64,000 nucleotides of DNA, from the NCBI RefSeq assembly GCF_000688255.1, contig NZ_JHYS01000003.1, positions 186,001-250,000 on the forward strand. Direction: 5' to 3'. The translations under genes were made by a program, and so were the position numbers. The stretch is from Simplicispira psychrophila DSM 11588. Lineage in GTDB: Bacteria > Pseudomonadota > Gammaproteobacteria > Burkholderiales > Burkholderiaceae_C. The notes under the pieces were generated by a model. It saw nothing but the letters and a program-made list of their open reading frames with translations, was not told where the DNA came from and ran no database searches. Shown here piece after piece: positions 1 to 8,994 of this stretch; within the stretch, counting starts at the first letter, position 1, and every line of letters begins with the position of its first letter.

Positions 1-13
1 TAAAAAATTGAGA

Positions 14-685
14 CTACATCTGTCCGCTGTTGCGGATCAGACCCACGGCGAGGCCTTCGATTTCAAAGGGTTCACCGGGTCGCACCGTGATGCTGGGGTA
101 GTCTGGATTGTCAGGTAGCAATTCAATGCTGTGGGCGGTGCGGCGCAGGCGTTTGACGGTGACATCGTCGCCCAGGCGCGCCACGATCAGTTGGCCATTG
201 CGCGCTTCACGGGTGCTTTGCACGGCCAGCAAATCTCCATCCAGAATGCCGGCGTCGCGCATCGACATGCCGCGCACTTTCAGCAGGTAGTCGGGCTTGC
301 TTTGAAACAGGTTGCTTTCTACGCAATAGGTCGTGTCGATGTGGGCCTGGGCCAGAATCGGCGAGCCGGCAGCGACGCGGCCAATAAGAGGCAGCACCAG
401 TTGGGTGACTCCGGCCAAGGGCAGTGGCAGTTGTGTGCCGCGCGCTGCGCTCAGCGAGCGCATGGCACTGCTGCGCAGTCGAATGCCGCGTGAGGTGCCG
501 CTGACCAGCTCGATCACACTCTTGCGGGCCAGGGCTTGCAAATGGTCTTCGGCGGCGTTGGCTGATTTGAAACCGAATTGCACTGCAATTTCTGCCCGTG
601 TCGGCGGTGCGCCGGTGCGTGCGATGGCCGTCTGGATGCAGTCGAGAATTTGCTGTTGTCGGGGCGTGAGCTTGGGGGTGGGCAT
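14..685 (-). CDS. lexA: LexA repressor (SOS regulator, S24 autoprotease)
   Basis: LexA represses DNA-damage genes and cleaves itself when RecA filaments form. The 223-residue protein has an N-terminal winged-helix domain (about residues 1-70) and a C-terminal S24 peptidase domain. Visible functional residues are the scissile Ala106-Gly107 in GRVAAGSP, the nucleophile Ser141 in RGMSMRDAG and the general base Lys178 in VTVKRLRR. A linker of about 30 residues (roughly 72-100) makes it longer than the E. coli protein of about 202 residues. The gene stands alone, divergent from the asparaginase gene. A CTG-N10-CAG box in the shared upstream region suggests autoregulation. Start is ATG at 685. Confidence 0.97.
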   Translation of the reverse strand: MPTPKLTPRQQQILDCIQTAIARTGAPPTRAEIAVQFGFKSANAAEDHLQALARKSVIELVSGTSRGIRLRSSAMRSLSAARGTQLPLPLAGVTQLVLPLIGRVAAGSPILAQAHIDTTYCVESNLFQSKPDYLLKVRGMSMRDAGILDGDLLAVQSTREARNGQLIVARLGDDVTVKRLRRTAHSIELLPDNPDYPSITVRPGEPFEIEGLAVGLIRNSGQM

Positions 686-738
686 GGGTTGATTCTGTGC
701 GAGCTAGGCGGATAGGCAGGGTATTTTGGATAGCAGGT

Positions 739-754
739 CTGTAATTTAACCCAG
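739..754. promoter_or_regulatory. Candidate LexA (SOS) box
   Basis: CTGTAATTTAACCCAG fits the CTG-N10-CAG pattern of proteobacterial SOS boxes with an AT-rich centre. It lies 54 bases upstream of the lexA start and 29-50 bases upstream of the possible asparaginase starts, where an autoregulatory site is expected. The match is imperfect (CTGT against CCAG), so binding is inferred. Confidence 0.55.
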
Positions 755-782
755 GACTGTGGTTTTCATCAGTTTGCAGGAG

Positions 783-1754
783 ATGGACGTGGATGCAAAA
801 AAATGGGTGCTGCTCGGCACGGGCGGGACGATTGCTGGCACGGCGGACGTAGCCAGTGACAACCTGCGCTATTGCGCGGCCCAGTTGTCGGTGCAGGCGC
901 TGTGGCAGGCGTTGCCAGGCGGGCCCGAAAGGAGGCCAGAGGGGGCCGGGCCGTGGGTGCTGGAGCAGGTGGCGCAGGTGGATAGCAAGGACATGGATTT
1001 TGCCGTGTGGGCAGTGCTGGCGCAGCGCTGCCAGCAGCACCTGGCTGACCCGGGGGTGGGCGGCATCGTGATTACGCATGGCACCGATACGCTGGAAGAG
1101 ACCGCCTGGTTTTTGCACTGTGTGTTGGACACGCACAAGCCGGTGGTGCTGACCTGTGCCATGCGTCCGGCTTCTGCCCTGGCGCCCGATGGGCCACAAA
1201 ACCTGCGCGATGCCGTGGCCGTGGCGATAGCGCCGGGCGCCTGCGGTGTGCTGGTGGTGTGCGCTGGCGAGATACACGGCGCGCGTGCGGTACAAAAAGT
1301 GCATCCGTACCGGCTCCATGCGTTTAGCTCAGGCGATGCGGGGCCGCTCGGCTGGGTAGAAGAGGGGCAGGTGCGTTTATCACAAAATTGGCCTCTAGCC
1401 CAATCCCATCATGCACTAGTAGCTATTAAAAAAATAGTAGATGGAGTGCCGTGGCCAAGGGTGGATATCGTCATGAACTACGCCGGTGCCAGTGCCGCCA
1501 TGGTGGCTGCGCTGGTGCACAGCGGTGTGCAGGGACTGGTGGTGGCAGCGACGGGTAACGGGACGCTGCATTACGCCTTGCAAGAAGCGTTGGAGCGGGC
1601 GCAGGCCGGCGGTGTGGCGGTGCGCGTGGCGACGCGCTGTCCACTGGGGCAGATGCTGCCGCACCCGGGCGACATGCTGCCCGATGCACAGGGTTTGAGT
1701 CCGGTGAAGGCGCGCGTGAGCTTGCTGCTGGAGTTGCTGGCGGCGCAGACGTAA
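783..1754 (+). CDS. Asparaginase family protein (cytosolic type)
   Basis: It likely hydrolyses L-asparagine to aspartate and ammonia. The first catalytic threonine motif TGGTIAG is at residues 13-19 from this ATG, and the second motif HGTDTLEE at about 99-106. No signal peptide is visible, which suggests a cytosolic enzyme. The start is uncertain: GTG at 759, ATG at 783, or GTG at 789. The AGGAG at 778-782 is best spaced for 789. Residues around 201-219 (QNWPLAQSHHALVAIKKIV) come from an in-frame copy of the interspersed repeat, just before the conserved PRVDIVMNYAG segment. A tightly annotated isoform (ansA or ansB) cannot be assigned from sequence alone. Confidence 0.88.
   Translation: MDVDAKKWVLLGTGGTIAGTADVASDNLRYCAAQLSVQALWQALPGGPERRPEGAGPWVLEQVAQVDSKDMDFAVWAVLAQRCQQHLADPGVGGIVITHGTDTLEETAWFLHCVLDTHKPVVLTCAMRPASALAPDGPQNLRDAVAVAIAPGACGVLVVCAGEIHGARAVQKVHPYRLHAFSSGDAGPLGWVEEGQVRLSQNWPLAQSHHALVAIKKIVDGVPWPRVDIVMNYAGASAAMVAALVHSGVQGLVVAATGNGTLHYALQEALERAQAGGVAVRVATRCPLGQMLPHPGDMLPDAQGLSPVKARVSLLLELLAAQT
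1383..1437. repeat. Interspersed palindromic element, in-frame copy in asparaginase gene
   Basis: The segment contains GCCTCTAGCCC followed by ACTAGTAGCTATTAAA, the two halves of the element seen between genes elsewhere in the window. It is read through in frame and adds about 18 residues to the asparaginase. Confidence 0.7.
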
Positions 1755-1778
1755 AAACGCCCCAGCGCGTGGGGCGTT
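1753..1778 (-). terminator. Intrinsic terminator, downstream of adk (possibly bidirectional)
   Basis: AACGCCCC and GGGGCGTT form an 8-bp stem around AGCGCGT. On the minus strand the hairpin runs into TTTTT, so it best serves adk. It also sits directly after the convergent asparaginase gene. Confidence 0.75.
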
Positions 1779-1816
1779 CTCCAGACCAAGCGGCGCTAGC
1801 AGCCGCTGCAGCCGAA

Positions 1817-2482
<666 letters not shown>

Positions 2483-2636
2483 CTAAGTGTGTGAAACCTG
2501 CTGGCACCGTGGGCCCGGACGTGTGGTTCCGGGATGCGGCGCACTCGTTGGCAAGAAGGATAGCATGTGTATCCTTTGCTGCTCCTTACGGCGCGGCGTC
2601 GTTTTTAGCGCGTGGATGCCCCTGATGTGAGGGCTG

Positions 2637-3443
2637 TCACGACACCAGCTGGCGCACGCGCGACAAATCTTCCGGGGTGTCCACGCCGGGGCCGGGGGCG
2701 CTGGCGGCGATATGCACCGCAATACGGTAGCCATGCCAAAGCGCGCGCAATTGCTCCAGCGCTTCCATCACTTCGGTCGGCGCTTGCGCAAGCGCGGGAA
2801 ATTGGCGCAAAAAATGTGCACGGTAGCTGTAGATGCCGATGTGGCGCAGCGGGGCAAAGCCTTGCAGTGCTGCCACGTCTGGATGCATTTGGGTGGCGCT
2901 GCCATCCCACCAGGTCTGCTGGGCATGATCGCGGGCGTATGGAATGGCGGCGCGGCTGAAGTAATGCGCCAAGCCACGCGCGTCCAGCACCACTTTGACC
3001 ACGTTCGGGTTGTGCAGTTCGTCCAGCGTGCTGAGGGCGTGGGCAGCGGTGCCCATGCTGGCATCCGGGCGCTTGGCCAGTAACGCGGCCACGGCGTTGA
3101 TGAGTTTCGGATCGATCAGCGGCTCGTCGCCCTGCACATTGACCACGATGTCGTCCCCGTCCAGCCCGAGCAGCTCGCAGGCCTCGGCCAGGCGGTCGCT
3201 GCCGCTGGGGTGGTCGGCGCGCGTGGCAATGGCCTCTATGCCGTGCGCGGCGCAGGCCTGCAGGATGCGCGCATCGTCCGCTGCCACCACCACCCGCGCC
3301 GCGCCGCTGGCCGCTGCGCGCCGCGCCACCTGCACCACCATCGGCAGGCCGGCGATGTCGAGCAGAGGTTTGCCCGGCAGGCGACTGGACGCCATGCGCG
3401 CCGGGATCAGCACAGTGAAGGGCACGGTGAGCGGCGTGGTCAC
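2637..3443 (-). CDS. kdsB: 3-deoxy-manno-octulosonate cytidylyltransferase
   Basis: Activates KDO to CMP-KDO for attachment to lipid A, an essential step of lipopolysaccharide inner-core synthesis. The 268 residues start with the nucleotide-binding signature [15 protein letters not shown] (about 12-26), and NVQGDEPLI follows near residue 103. The start codon is GTG, overlapping the stop of the upstream Trm112 gene in GTGA, which implies translational coupling. The neighbours lpxK and Trm112 are classic lipid A context in Burkholderiales. Confidence 0.97.
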   Translation of the reverse strand: MTTPLTVPFTVLIPARMASSRLPGKPLLDIAGLPMVVQVARRAAASGAARVVVAADDARILQACAAHGIEAIATRADHPSGSDRLAEACELLGLDGDDIVVNVQGDEPLIDPKLINAVAALLAKRPDASMGTAAHALSTLDELHNPNVVKVVLDARGLAHYFSRAAIPYARDHAQQTWWDGSATQMHPDVAALQGFAPLRHIGIYSYRAHFLRQFPALAQAPTEVMEALEQLRALWHGYRIAVHIAASAPGPGVDTPEDLSRVRQLVS

Positions 3444-3622
3444 GCCTCTAGCTCCTCGTCGGTGAGGGTGCGGGCTTCGTCTTCCAGCAGCACCGGAATG
3501 CCGTCGCGTACCGGGTAGGCCAGGCGGGCGCTGTGCGAAACCAATTCTTGGCGCTCGCGGTCATAAGTGAGGGGGCCTTTGGTCACAGGGCAGACCAGCA
3601 GTTCAAGCAGTTTGGGGTCCAT
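3440..3622 (-). CDS. Trm112/YcaR family small protein
   Basis: A 60-residue protein that begins [18 protein letters not shown] and ends with an acidic tail. This is the Trm112 (UPF0434) zinc-ribbon-like fold, which in other organisms activates methyltransferases. The bacterial role is not settled. Only one clear cysteine (CPVTKGPL) is visible, so zinc binding is doubtful here. It lies between lpxK and kdsB in one operon, 20 bases after lpxK and overlapping kdsB by four bases. That order is conserved in many proteobacteria. Confidence 0.9.
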   Translation of the reverse strand: MDPKLLELLVCPVTKGPLTYDRERQELVSHSARLAYPVRDGIPVLLEDEARTLTDEELEA

Positions 3623-3642
3623 GGCGGGCAGTAGTCAGTGGT

Positions 3643-4683
3643 TCAGTGGGGGGATGATAGTGCGCACTGTAAGCGTGCATCGAGTGCGGCAAAGAAGCCT
3701 TCGCCCAACTGCAGTTGCAAAGGCACCGCCAGCGCATCGGGGTGCTGCGGCCACAGTTTGACAGCATCTTTTTCAGTACAAATCAGGGTGTATCCCTTAT
3801 TTGACGGGCGCTTCCAGCTATTAAAATCAAAGTGATCTGGCAGTGCCAGCGTCTCCACCAGCACCAATCCTTGGGCTTGCAGCAGGGTAAAAAAATCTTC
3901 GGGGCGGGCAATGGCGGCCAGTGCCAACAAAGGCGTGGCGTGCAAGCTGGCCAGTGGCACCCGGCGGCCATCGGCGCGCAGGGCAAAGTCGGCCAGCTGG
4001 CGTTGCAGGGCAAAACGTGGCGCACTACCGCCTTGGGGCGCGGGGCCAGCGTGCAGCACGATATCGACCGGGCGCGGCCAGGGTTCGCGCAACGGGCCGG
4101 CGGGCAGCAAAAATCCGTTGCCAACACCTTGGTCGTTGAAGACACATATTTCGATATCGCGCGCCAGTGCCCAATGCTGCAGACCATCGTCGCAGACGAT
4201 GACGTTGGTATCCGGGTATTGAGTGCGCAACAGGCGCGCCGCCGCGCTGCGCTGCGCGGCCACTACCACCGGCACTTGGCAACTGCGGGCGATCAGCGCC
4301 GGCTCGTCACCGACCATGCTGGGCGGGCTGTCCGGCAGCACCACACGGCTGTCGTGCGTGTTGCGGCCATAACCGCGCGAGACCACACCGGGGCGCCAGC
4401 CCTGCGCCTGCAGGTGCTGCACCACGGCCATCACCACTGGCGTTTTACCGGCACCGCCGGCGATGACATTGCCCACCACGATGACCGGTATGCCCGGGTG
4501 GCTGGATCTGAAGAGACCCGCCCGGTACAACGCCCGGCGCAGCGCCACCAGCAAGCCATAGCACAGCGACAGCGGCCACAGCGTCCAGGCCAGGGCGCCG
4601 CGCTGGCGCCACAGGCGCTGCCAAGTGCCGGCGGGAGCGCTGTCAGAAGGAGGCGGGGCGGGCGGCTGCGGCGCGGCAGCCAT
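3643..4683 (-). CDS. lpxK: Tetraacyldisaccharide 4'-kinase
   Basis: Phosphorylates the 4' position of tetraacyldisaccharide-1-phosphate to give lipid IVA at the inner membrane. The 346-residue protein has a Walker A motif [12 protein letters not shown] at about 71-82 and a preceding N-terminal membrane-associated helix (about 30-57). The TEKDAVK motif of the family is near the C-terminus. Just before it, a segment reading [18 protein letters not shown] matches a copy of the interspersed repeat read in frame. The gene follows exbD by six bases and precedes Trm112 and kdsB in one operon. Confidence 0.96.
   Translation of the reverse strand: MAAAPQPPAPPPSDSAPAGTWQRLWRQRGALAWTLWPLSLCYGLLVALRRALYRAGLFRSSHPGIPVIVVGNVIAGGAGKTPVVMAVVQHLQAQGWRPGVVSRGYGRNTHDSRVVLPDSPPSMVGDEPALIARSCQVPVVVAAQRSAAARLLRTQYPDTNVIVCDDGLQHWALARDIEICVFNDQGVGNGFLLPAGPLREPWPRPVDIVLHAGPAPQGGSAPRFALQRQLADFALRADGRRVPLASLHATPLLALAAIARPEDFFTLLQAQGLVLVETLALPDHFDFNSWKRPSNKGYTLICTEKDAVKLWPQHPDALAVPLQLQLGEGFFAALDARLQCALSSPH
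3784..3832. repeat. Interspersed palindromic element, in-frame copy in lpxK
   Basis: Contains TGTATCCCTTATTTGACGGG followed by CGCTTCCAGCTATTAAAATC, a diverged copy of the element found between genes elsewhere. It adds residues to the loop before the conserved TEKDAVK motif of LpxK. Confidence 0.5.
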
Positions 4684-4689
4684 CGGGGT

Positions 4690-5127
4690 TTACGGCTTGC
4701 CAGCGCCCGCACTGGCGGACGACTGGGTGGCAAAAGTGATTTGCGTCAGACCGACGCGGCGCGCGGCCTCCATTACCGTGACCACGGCCTGGTGCTGCGC
4801 AGTAGCGTCGGCGCTGATGATGACAACGCTGTCTTTGCCCGCTTTGGCCGCTTCACGCAGCGCGCTGGCCAGGGCGTCCACGCCATGGCCCTCCAGCGTC
4901 GCCTGGTTGACGGCATAGCGACCATCGGCGGCGACGGCCACGATGATTTCCTTGGGATGGTCGCGCTGCTGCTCGGTGTCGGCCACGGGCAGGGTCAGTT
5001 GCAGTTCAGTGAATTTGCTGTAGGTGGTGGTCAGCATCAAAAAAATGAGGATGACCAGCAGCACGTCGATGAACGGGATCAGGTTGATCTCGGGCTCGTC
5101 ACGTACATGGCGTGGGCGAAAGTTCAT
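4690..5127 (-). CDS. exbD: Biopolymer transport protein ExbD/TolR family
   Basis: A 145-residue inner-membrane subunit of an ExbB-ExbD proton-driven motor that energises TonB or Tol systems. A single transmembrane helix (about 14-34, INLIPFIDVLLVILIFLML) carries the conserved Asp21 needed for proton flow in this family. The rest is a periplasmic domain. Its start overlaps the exbB stop (ATGA). No tonB is adjacent, so TonB or Tol pairing cannot be decided. Position directly upstream of lpxK is typical of Burkholderiales. Confidence 0.92.
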   Translation of the reverse strand: MNFRPRHVRDEPEINLIPFIDVLLVILIFLMLTTTYSKFTELQLTLPVADTEQQRDHPKEIIVAVAADGRYAVNQATLEGHGVDALASALREAAKAGKDSVVIISADATAQHQAVVTVMEAARRVGLTQITFATQSSASAGAGKP

Positions 5128-5753
5128 TTGCGCAACTGGATCAGGTGGCGCAGGAAGGCCTCGGACGACAGTTCCAGCGTCAGCAGGTAGGCATCGACGC
5201 GGCTGCGAAAGTAGCGCCAGAAGATCAGCGTCGGAATGGCCACGATCAGGCCAAAGGCGGTGTTGTACAGCGCCACCGAAATGCCGTGCGCCAGTTGCGC
5301 CGGATTGCCGCCGCTGACACCGCCGGCGCCCGATTGAGAGCCAAAAATCTCGATCATGCCGATGACGGTGCCCAGCAGGCCCAGCAGCGGTGCGGCCGAG
5401 GCGATGGTGGCCAGCGCGCTGAGGTATTTTTCGAGTCGATGGACGACGGCGCGACCGGCACCCTCCATGGCGGCGCGCAGGTCGGCTTCGCTGCAGCGCG
5501 GCGTGGTGTTGAGCGTGCGCAGGCCGCTGGCCAGTACCTCGCCCAGGGCTGAATTTTGTTGCAGCTGGTTGACCACGTCCGGGCCCGGCAGGGTATTGGA
5601 CGAGATGGAGATCGCCTCACTCAGCAGTTTGGGCGGAGCCACGCGGGTAGTTTTGAGCGCGACAAAACGCTCGAAAATCAAGGCCATGGCCAAGATGGAG
5701 CAGGCAACCAAGGGCCAAATGGGCCAGCCTGCGGCTTGTATGATCGACAGCAA
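5124..5753 (-). CDS. exbB: MotA/TolQ/ExbB proton channel family protein
   Basis: A 209-residue inner-membrane protein that forms the proton channel with ExbD. Hydrophobic helices are visible at about 8-28 (WPIWPLVACSILAMALIFE), 118-140 (ALATIASAAPLLGLLGTVIGMIEIFG) and 163-185 (AYNTAFGLIVAIPTLIFW region). The APLLGLLGTVIGMI motif is diagnostic of the family. First gene of the minus-strand operon exbB-exbD-lpxK-Trm112-kdsB, divergent from xseA. Confidence 0.93.
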   Translation of the reverse strand: MLSIIQAAGWPIWPLVACSILAMALIFERFVALKTTRVAPPKLLSEAISISSNTLPGPDVVNQLQQNSALGEVLASGLRTLNTTPRCSEADLRAAMEGAGRAVVHRLEKYLSALATIASAAPLLGLLGTVIGMIEIFGSQSGAGGVSGGNPAQLAHGISVALYNTAFGLIVAIPTLIFWRYFRSRVDAYLLTLELSSEAFLRHLIQLRK

Positions 5754-6078
5754 TTCACTCTCCGCGCAAATAAAGCAAGCGGCGATTATGGCTTAGCCTG
5801 GGTCTGCTTTGGCGCCGGTGTCCAGGCGCTACAACCCACAAAATCTGTGGATAACTTTGTGGAGAACCCTGGGGGGAACCTGCGCAAAGTGGCGCCAGTG
5901 CGCGATTGCGACAGATTGCTTAAAATCTGATCAGTAAAAAACATATATAAATCAATAAGTTGCATGTGTATGCGTGATGTTGGCGGTATTTTTTTGGGCG
6001 TTTCAGGCCAGATTTCAACTTCTTCGGCGCTGTGGAGTACTGGCGTACGCAAAAACTGCGCAAGCTGCGCTAACGCTG
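5754..6078. other. Divergent exbB/xseA intergenic region
   Basis: 325 bases between the divergent exbB and xseA starts. It holds one perfect DnaA-box-like sequence, TGTGGATAA at 5846-5854, and an AT-rich stretch near 5925-5975 that could contain the xseA promoter. The upstream in-frame extension of xseA (from 5974) lacks family similarity. I see no other gene. Confidence 0.5.
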
Positions 6079-7407
6079 ATGTTTGAGCCACAAAACGATG
6101 GTCTGGCGCCACCTCTGCCGCACATCTGGGATGTGGGGGCGCTGTGCCACGCTGTGGCTGACCTGTTGCAGGCGCGCTTCAATCCGGTGGCGGTGCGCGG
6201 TGAGATCAGCGGCTTTTCGCGCGCTGCCAGCGGGCATTGCTACTTTTCCATCAAGGACGCCCACGGCCAGATCCGCTGCGCCATGTTCCGCCGCGCCGCC
6301 AGCCTGCTCGGATTCACGCCGCGCGATGGCGAATGGGTCGAGCTGCGCGGGCGCCTGGGTGTGTACGAGCAGCGCGGTGATCTGCAGCTGGTGGTCGAGA
6401 GCCTGCAGCGGGCCGGTCAGGGCGCCTTGTTTGAGCAGTTTTTACGCCTCAAGGCGCTGTTGGAGAAGGAAGGACTGTTTGACAGCGCCCGCAAACGCCC
6501 GCTGCCCGCCTTCCCGCGCGGCATTGGCCTAGTGACCTCGCTCGGTGCGGCGGCGCTGCACGACGTGGTGACAGCGCTGCGCCGGCGCTTGCCGCACATT
6601 CCCGTCGTGCTGGTGCCGGCACTGGTACAAGGCGCTGGCGCGGCACCTGCACTGGTTTCTGCGCTATCAAAACTGTATCTACTAGCGCAGGTGGAGAAAG
6701 GGCTGGAGGCTGATTTGACCCAAAATCCACCGATTGACGTCATCTTGCTGGTGCGCGGTGGCGGCTCCATCGAGGACTTGTGGGCGTTCAACGATGAGCA
6801 ACTGGCACGCACCATCGTGCAAAGCCCGGTGCCTTTGATCACCGGGGTGGGGCACGAGACCGACTTCACCATCGCCGACTTCTGCGCCGACCTGCGCGCG
6901 CCCACGCCCACGGCCGCTGCCGAACTGGTGGCGCCGCCGCGCGAGGTCTGGTTAGGCGCGCTCACCCAGCTGGTCGATCGCCTGCACCGGGGTACGCAGC
7001 GCCACCTCGACCGGCGCCAGCAGCGCCTGGACCAACTGGCTGCGCGCCTGGGACGACCCTCGGGCCTGCTGGCGCGCCAGCAGCAGCAACTGGCGCAATT
7101 GGCACAGCGTATGCGCCATGCCGTGCTGCTGAAACTGCAGCGCCTTGCGCACTCCCAGCAAGCGCTACAGGCCCATTGGCCCGCTGCATTGCAGCGTAAC
7201 TTGGCCCAGTACCAACAGCACCTGGAGCGCACTGCTCTGCGCCTGCAGCTGCTTGACCCGCGCTTGGTGCTGCAGCGCGGCTACGCCTTGCTCACCGATG
7301 CCCACGGCGGCGCCCTCACCAGTGTGCAGCAGGCCCGCGTGGGGGCGCCGCTGCGCGCCACGCTGGCCGATGGCACGCTGGAATTGACGGTGGTGGCGCG
7401 GCGTTGA
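6079..7407 (+). CDS. xseA: Exodeoxyribonuclease VII large subunit
   Basis: Forms exonuclease VII with XseB and degrades single-stranded DNA. The start chosen is ATG 6079 (MFEPQND), because residues before it are not family-like; this gives 442 residues. An N-terminal OB fold (about 25-110, VRGEISGFSRAASGHCYFSIKD) is followed by the catalytic core with VRGGGSIEDLWAFNDE and TGVGHETDFTIADFCAD. A long coiled-coil-like C-terminal half is rich in Gln, Arg and Leu. Residues about 193-214 (SKLYLLAQVEKGLEADLTQN) are an in-frame copy of the interspersed repeat, inserted before the conserved IDVILLVRGGGS strand. Confidence 0.96.
   Translation: MFEPQNDGLAPPLPHIWDVGALCHAVADLLQARFNPVAVRGEISGFSRAASGHCYFSIKDAHGQIRCAMFRRAASLLGFTPRDGEWVELRGRLGVYEQRGDLQLVVESLQRAGQGALFEQFLRLKALLEKEGLFDSARKRPLPAFPRGIGLVTSLGAAALHDVVTALRRRLPHIPVVLVPALVQGAGAAPALVSALSKLYLLAQVEKGLEADLTQNPPIDVILLVRGGGSIEDLWAFNDEQLARTIVQSPVPLITGVGHETDFTIADFCADLRAPTPTAAAELVAPPREVWLGALTQLVDRLHRGTQRHLDRRQQRLDQLAARLGRPSGLLARQQQQLAQLAQRMRHAVLLKLQRLAHSQQALQAHWPAALQRNLAQYQQHLERTALRLQLLDPRLVLQRGYALLTDAHGGALTSVQQARVGAPLRATLADGTLELTVVARR
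6654..6722. repeat. Interspersed palindromic element, in-frame copy in xseA
   Basis: Contains CTACTAGCGC, AAAGGGCTGGAGGCTGATTT and flanking CAAAA bases, matching the intergenic copies at 16553 and 21191. It adds about 20 residues to XseA between two conserved segments without breaking the frame. This is the clearest coding copy in the window. Confidence 0.8.
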
Positions 7408-7610
7408 AACGGTGCTGGCACTGCGTTGAAGTTGTGCAGCGGCGCGGTACACACTGTGTTTCGAGGGAGTAGTTGGTGGCCTACAGCCAAATTTTGCTTT
7501 CATTCCTACAATCTGCGCTGGGTTTGCGTGCGCCGGCAGCCCGCGCCGCCAAGTGCAGGCTGCCAGCACGCCAAGCCGGTTTTCACAACTCAAACCAAAA
7601 AGGAATCCCC

Positions 7611-8192
7611 ATGGAACACACCCTTCCCCCGCTGCCTTACGCCATGGACGCCCTGGCGCCTGCCTGTAGCCAGGAGACATTGGAGTACCACCACGACAAG
7701 CACCACAACGCCTACGTAGTGAACCTGAACAACCTGCAAAAAGGCACTGAATTTGAGACGATGACGCTTGAAGAGATCATCAAGAAATCCAGCGGTGGCA
7801 TCTACAACAACGCCGCGCAAATCTGGAACCACACCTTCTTCTGGAACTGCATGGCGCCTCAGGGCGGTGGCGAGCCTACCGGCGCTCTGGCGACGGCGAT
7901 CAACGCCAAGTTTGGCTCCTACGCAGCCTTCAAGGAAGCTTTCACCAAGTCCGCCGTGGGCAACTTTGGCTCGGGTTGGACGTGGCTGGTGAAAAAGGCC
8001 GACGGCAGCGTTGATATCGTCAACATGGGCCCTGCCGGCACGCCGCTGACCACCGGCGACACGGCGGTGATGACCGTGGACGTGTGGGAACACGCCTATT
8101 ACATCGACTACCGCAATGCCCGCCCCAAGTTTGTCGAAGCCTTCCTGGACAAGCTGGTGAACTGGAAGTTTGCTGAGGCCAACTTCGCCTGA
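7611..8192 (+). CDS. sodB: Superoxide dismutase (Fe type)
   Basis: Converts superoxide to hydrogen peroxide and oxygen in the cytosol. The ATG at 7611 gives 193 residues starting MEHTLPPLPYAMDAL and has a ribosome site AAGGA seven bases upstream; an in-frame extension upstream is not family-like. Metal ligands are visible in EYHHDKHHNAY (first His), NHTFFWNCM (second His) and DVWEHAYYIDY (Asp and third His). The residues AQIWNHTFFW and FGSGW favour the iron form. It is a single gene followed by a strong terminator. Confidence 0.97.
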   Translation: MEHTLPPLPYAMDALAPACSQETLEYHHDKHHNAYVVNLNNLQKGTEFETMTLEEIIKKSSGGIYNNAAQIWNHTFFWNCMAPQGGGEPTGALATAINAKFGSYAAFKEAFTKSAVGNFGSGWTWLVKKADGSVDIVNMGPAGTPLTTGDTAVMTVDVWEHAYYIDYRNARPKFVEAFLDKLVNWKFAEANFA

Positions 8193-8210
8193 AGTCGCCC
8201 CCAGTGATAT

Positions 8211-8239
8211 AAAAAAACGGCCTGCGGGCCGTTTTTTTA
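8211..8239 (+). terminator. Intrinsic terminator of sodB
   Basis: AAAAAAACGGCC, loop TGC, GGGCCGTTTTTTT: a GC stem flanked by A and T runs, 18 bases after the sodB stop. The symmetry would allow use from both strands. Confidence 0.9.
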
Positions 8240-8338
8240 TGATAGCTGCAACCGCAGGTATTTAAAGGGTTTCAGCTACTTTCACTGTTGAAATCGTTGT
8301 GTGGTGTGCGGTTGTAGCTCTATTTTTTGATTTATCTG
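8239..8338. repeat. Degenerate interspersed palindromic element
   Basis: GATAGCTGCAACCGCAGGTA, TTTAAAGGG and, further on, TGCGGTTGTAGCTCTATTTT resemble diverged halves of the interspersed element. It lies between sodB and the convergent DUF192 gene. Confidence 0.4.
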
Positions 8339-8354
8339 GCGTTTCACCGCGCAT

Positions 8355-8873
8355 TTAGCGCGGCGTAAACGGTGCCCCCTTCAGCTTAGCGCCTGGCTTG
8401 AGGCCCTTTTTGGCAAACCAGCCCTGGTTCATTTCCAGCACATAGCGCACCGGCTGGGCACTGCAATGCGAGTCGGTGCTTTGCGGTTGCATATCGACTA
8501 GATTGACGATGGTGCCGTCGTCAGCGACGAAAGCGGCGGTCAGCGGCAGCAGGGTGTTTTTCATCCAGAAGCACTGGGTGGCGGGCTGCTCAAACACAAA
8601 CAACATGCCCTCTTGCTGCGGCATCTTCTGGCGGTACATCAGGCCAGTCTGGCGCTCCTGCGGCGACTGCGCTACCTGGGCGTCGATACGGTGCATTCCC
8701 GCTGTCAGATCAACGCGCTGCAAGCCCAGTTGCGCGCTGTCCTGCGCCAGGCCGAGTGTGGCTGCGCACAGCAGCACCACCGCTAGAACGGCGGTGCGCG
8801 TGTGTTGACTGGAGAACTGATTAAAACGCTGCTGGGGACGGGTACGGCAGAAAAGGGCGCAAGGTGCTGGCAT
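8355..8873 (-). CDS. DUF192 family exported protein
   Basis: A 172-residue protein with a hydrophobic segment (about 27-43, TAVLAVVLLCAATLGLA) that looks like a signal peptide, followed by a DUF192 domain. Family hallmarks are RQTGLMYR, GMLFVFE, FWMKNTLLPLTAAFV and YVLEMNQGW. DUF192 proteins are periplasmic or secreted and their function is unknown. The true start may be downstream of 8873, because residues before the hydrophobic segment are unusually long. The gene is isolated on the minus strand, convergent with sodB. Confidence 0.88.
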   Translation of the reverse strand: MPAPCALFCRTRPQQRFNQFSSQHTRTAVLAVVLLCAATLGLAQDSAQLGLQRVDLTAGMHRIDAQVAQSPQERQTGLMYRQKMPQQEGMLFVFEQPATQCFWMKNTLLPLTAAFVADDGTIVNLVDMQPQSTDSHCSAQPVRYVLEMNQGWFAKKGLKPGAKLKGAPFTPR

Positions 8874-8924
8874 GGATCAGGCTTTCAACGAGGGGGTAGA
8901 AGGCGGCAGCGGGCAGGCATCACC

Positions 8925-8955
8925 AAAAAAATCGCCCGCAGATGCGGGCGATTTT
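8925..8955 (-). terminator. Intrinsic terminator of the Lys/His-rich peptide gene
   Basis: ATCGCCCGCA and TGCGGGCGAT form a 10-bp stem. On the minus strand it is followed by a run of seven T. It sits 39 bases past the stop of the small secreted protein gene. Confidence 0.85.
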
Positions 8956-8994
8956 GAAGCCAAAGCTGTCATGCGCGGGCTAGGCCCGCTTGGT

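Noticed and set aside
207-1319. Long minus-strand open frame of 370 codons over lexA and the asparaginase gene
   Set aside because: It overlaps two well-supported genes and its translation has no family pattern, only His, Pro and Arg-rich low complexity typical of antisense frames in high-GC DNA.
5846-5854. DnaA box TGTGGATAA as a sign of a replication origin
   Set aside because: It is a single site without dnaA, dnaN or a cluster of boxes; an isolated 9-mer is expected by chance in a genome of this size.
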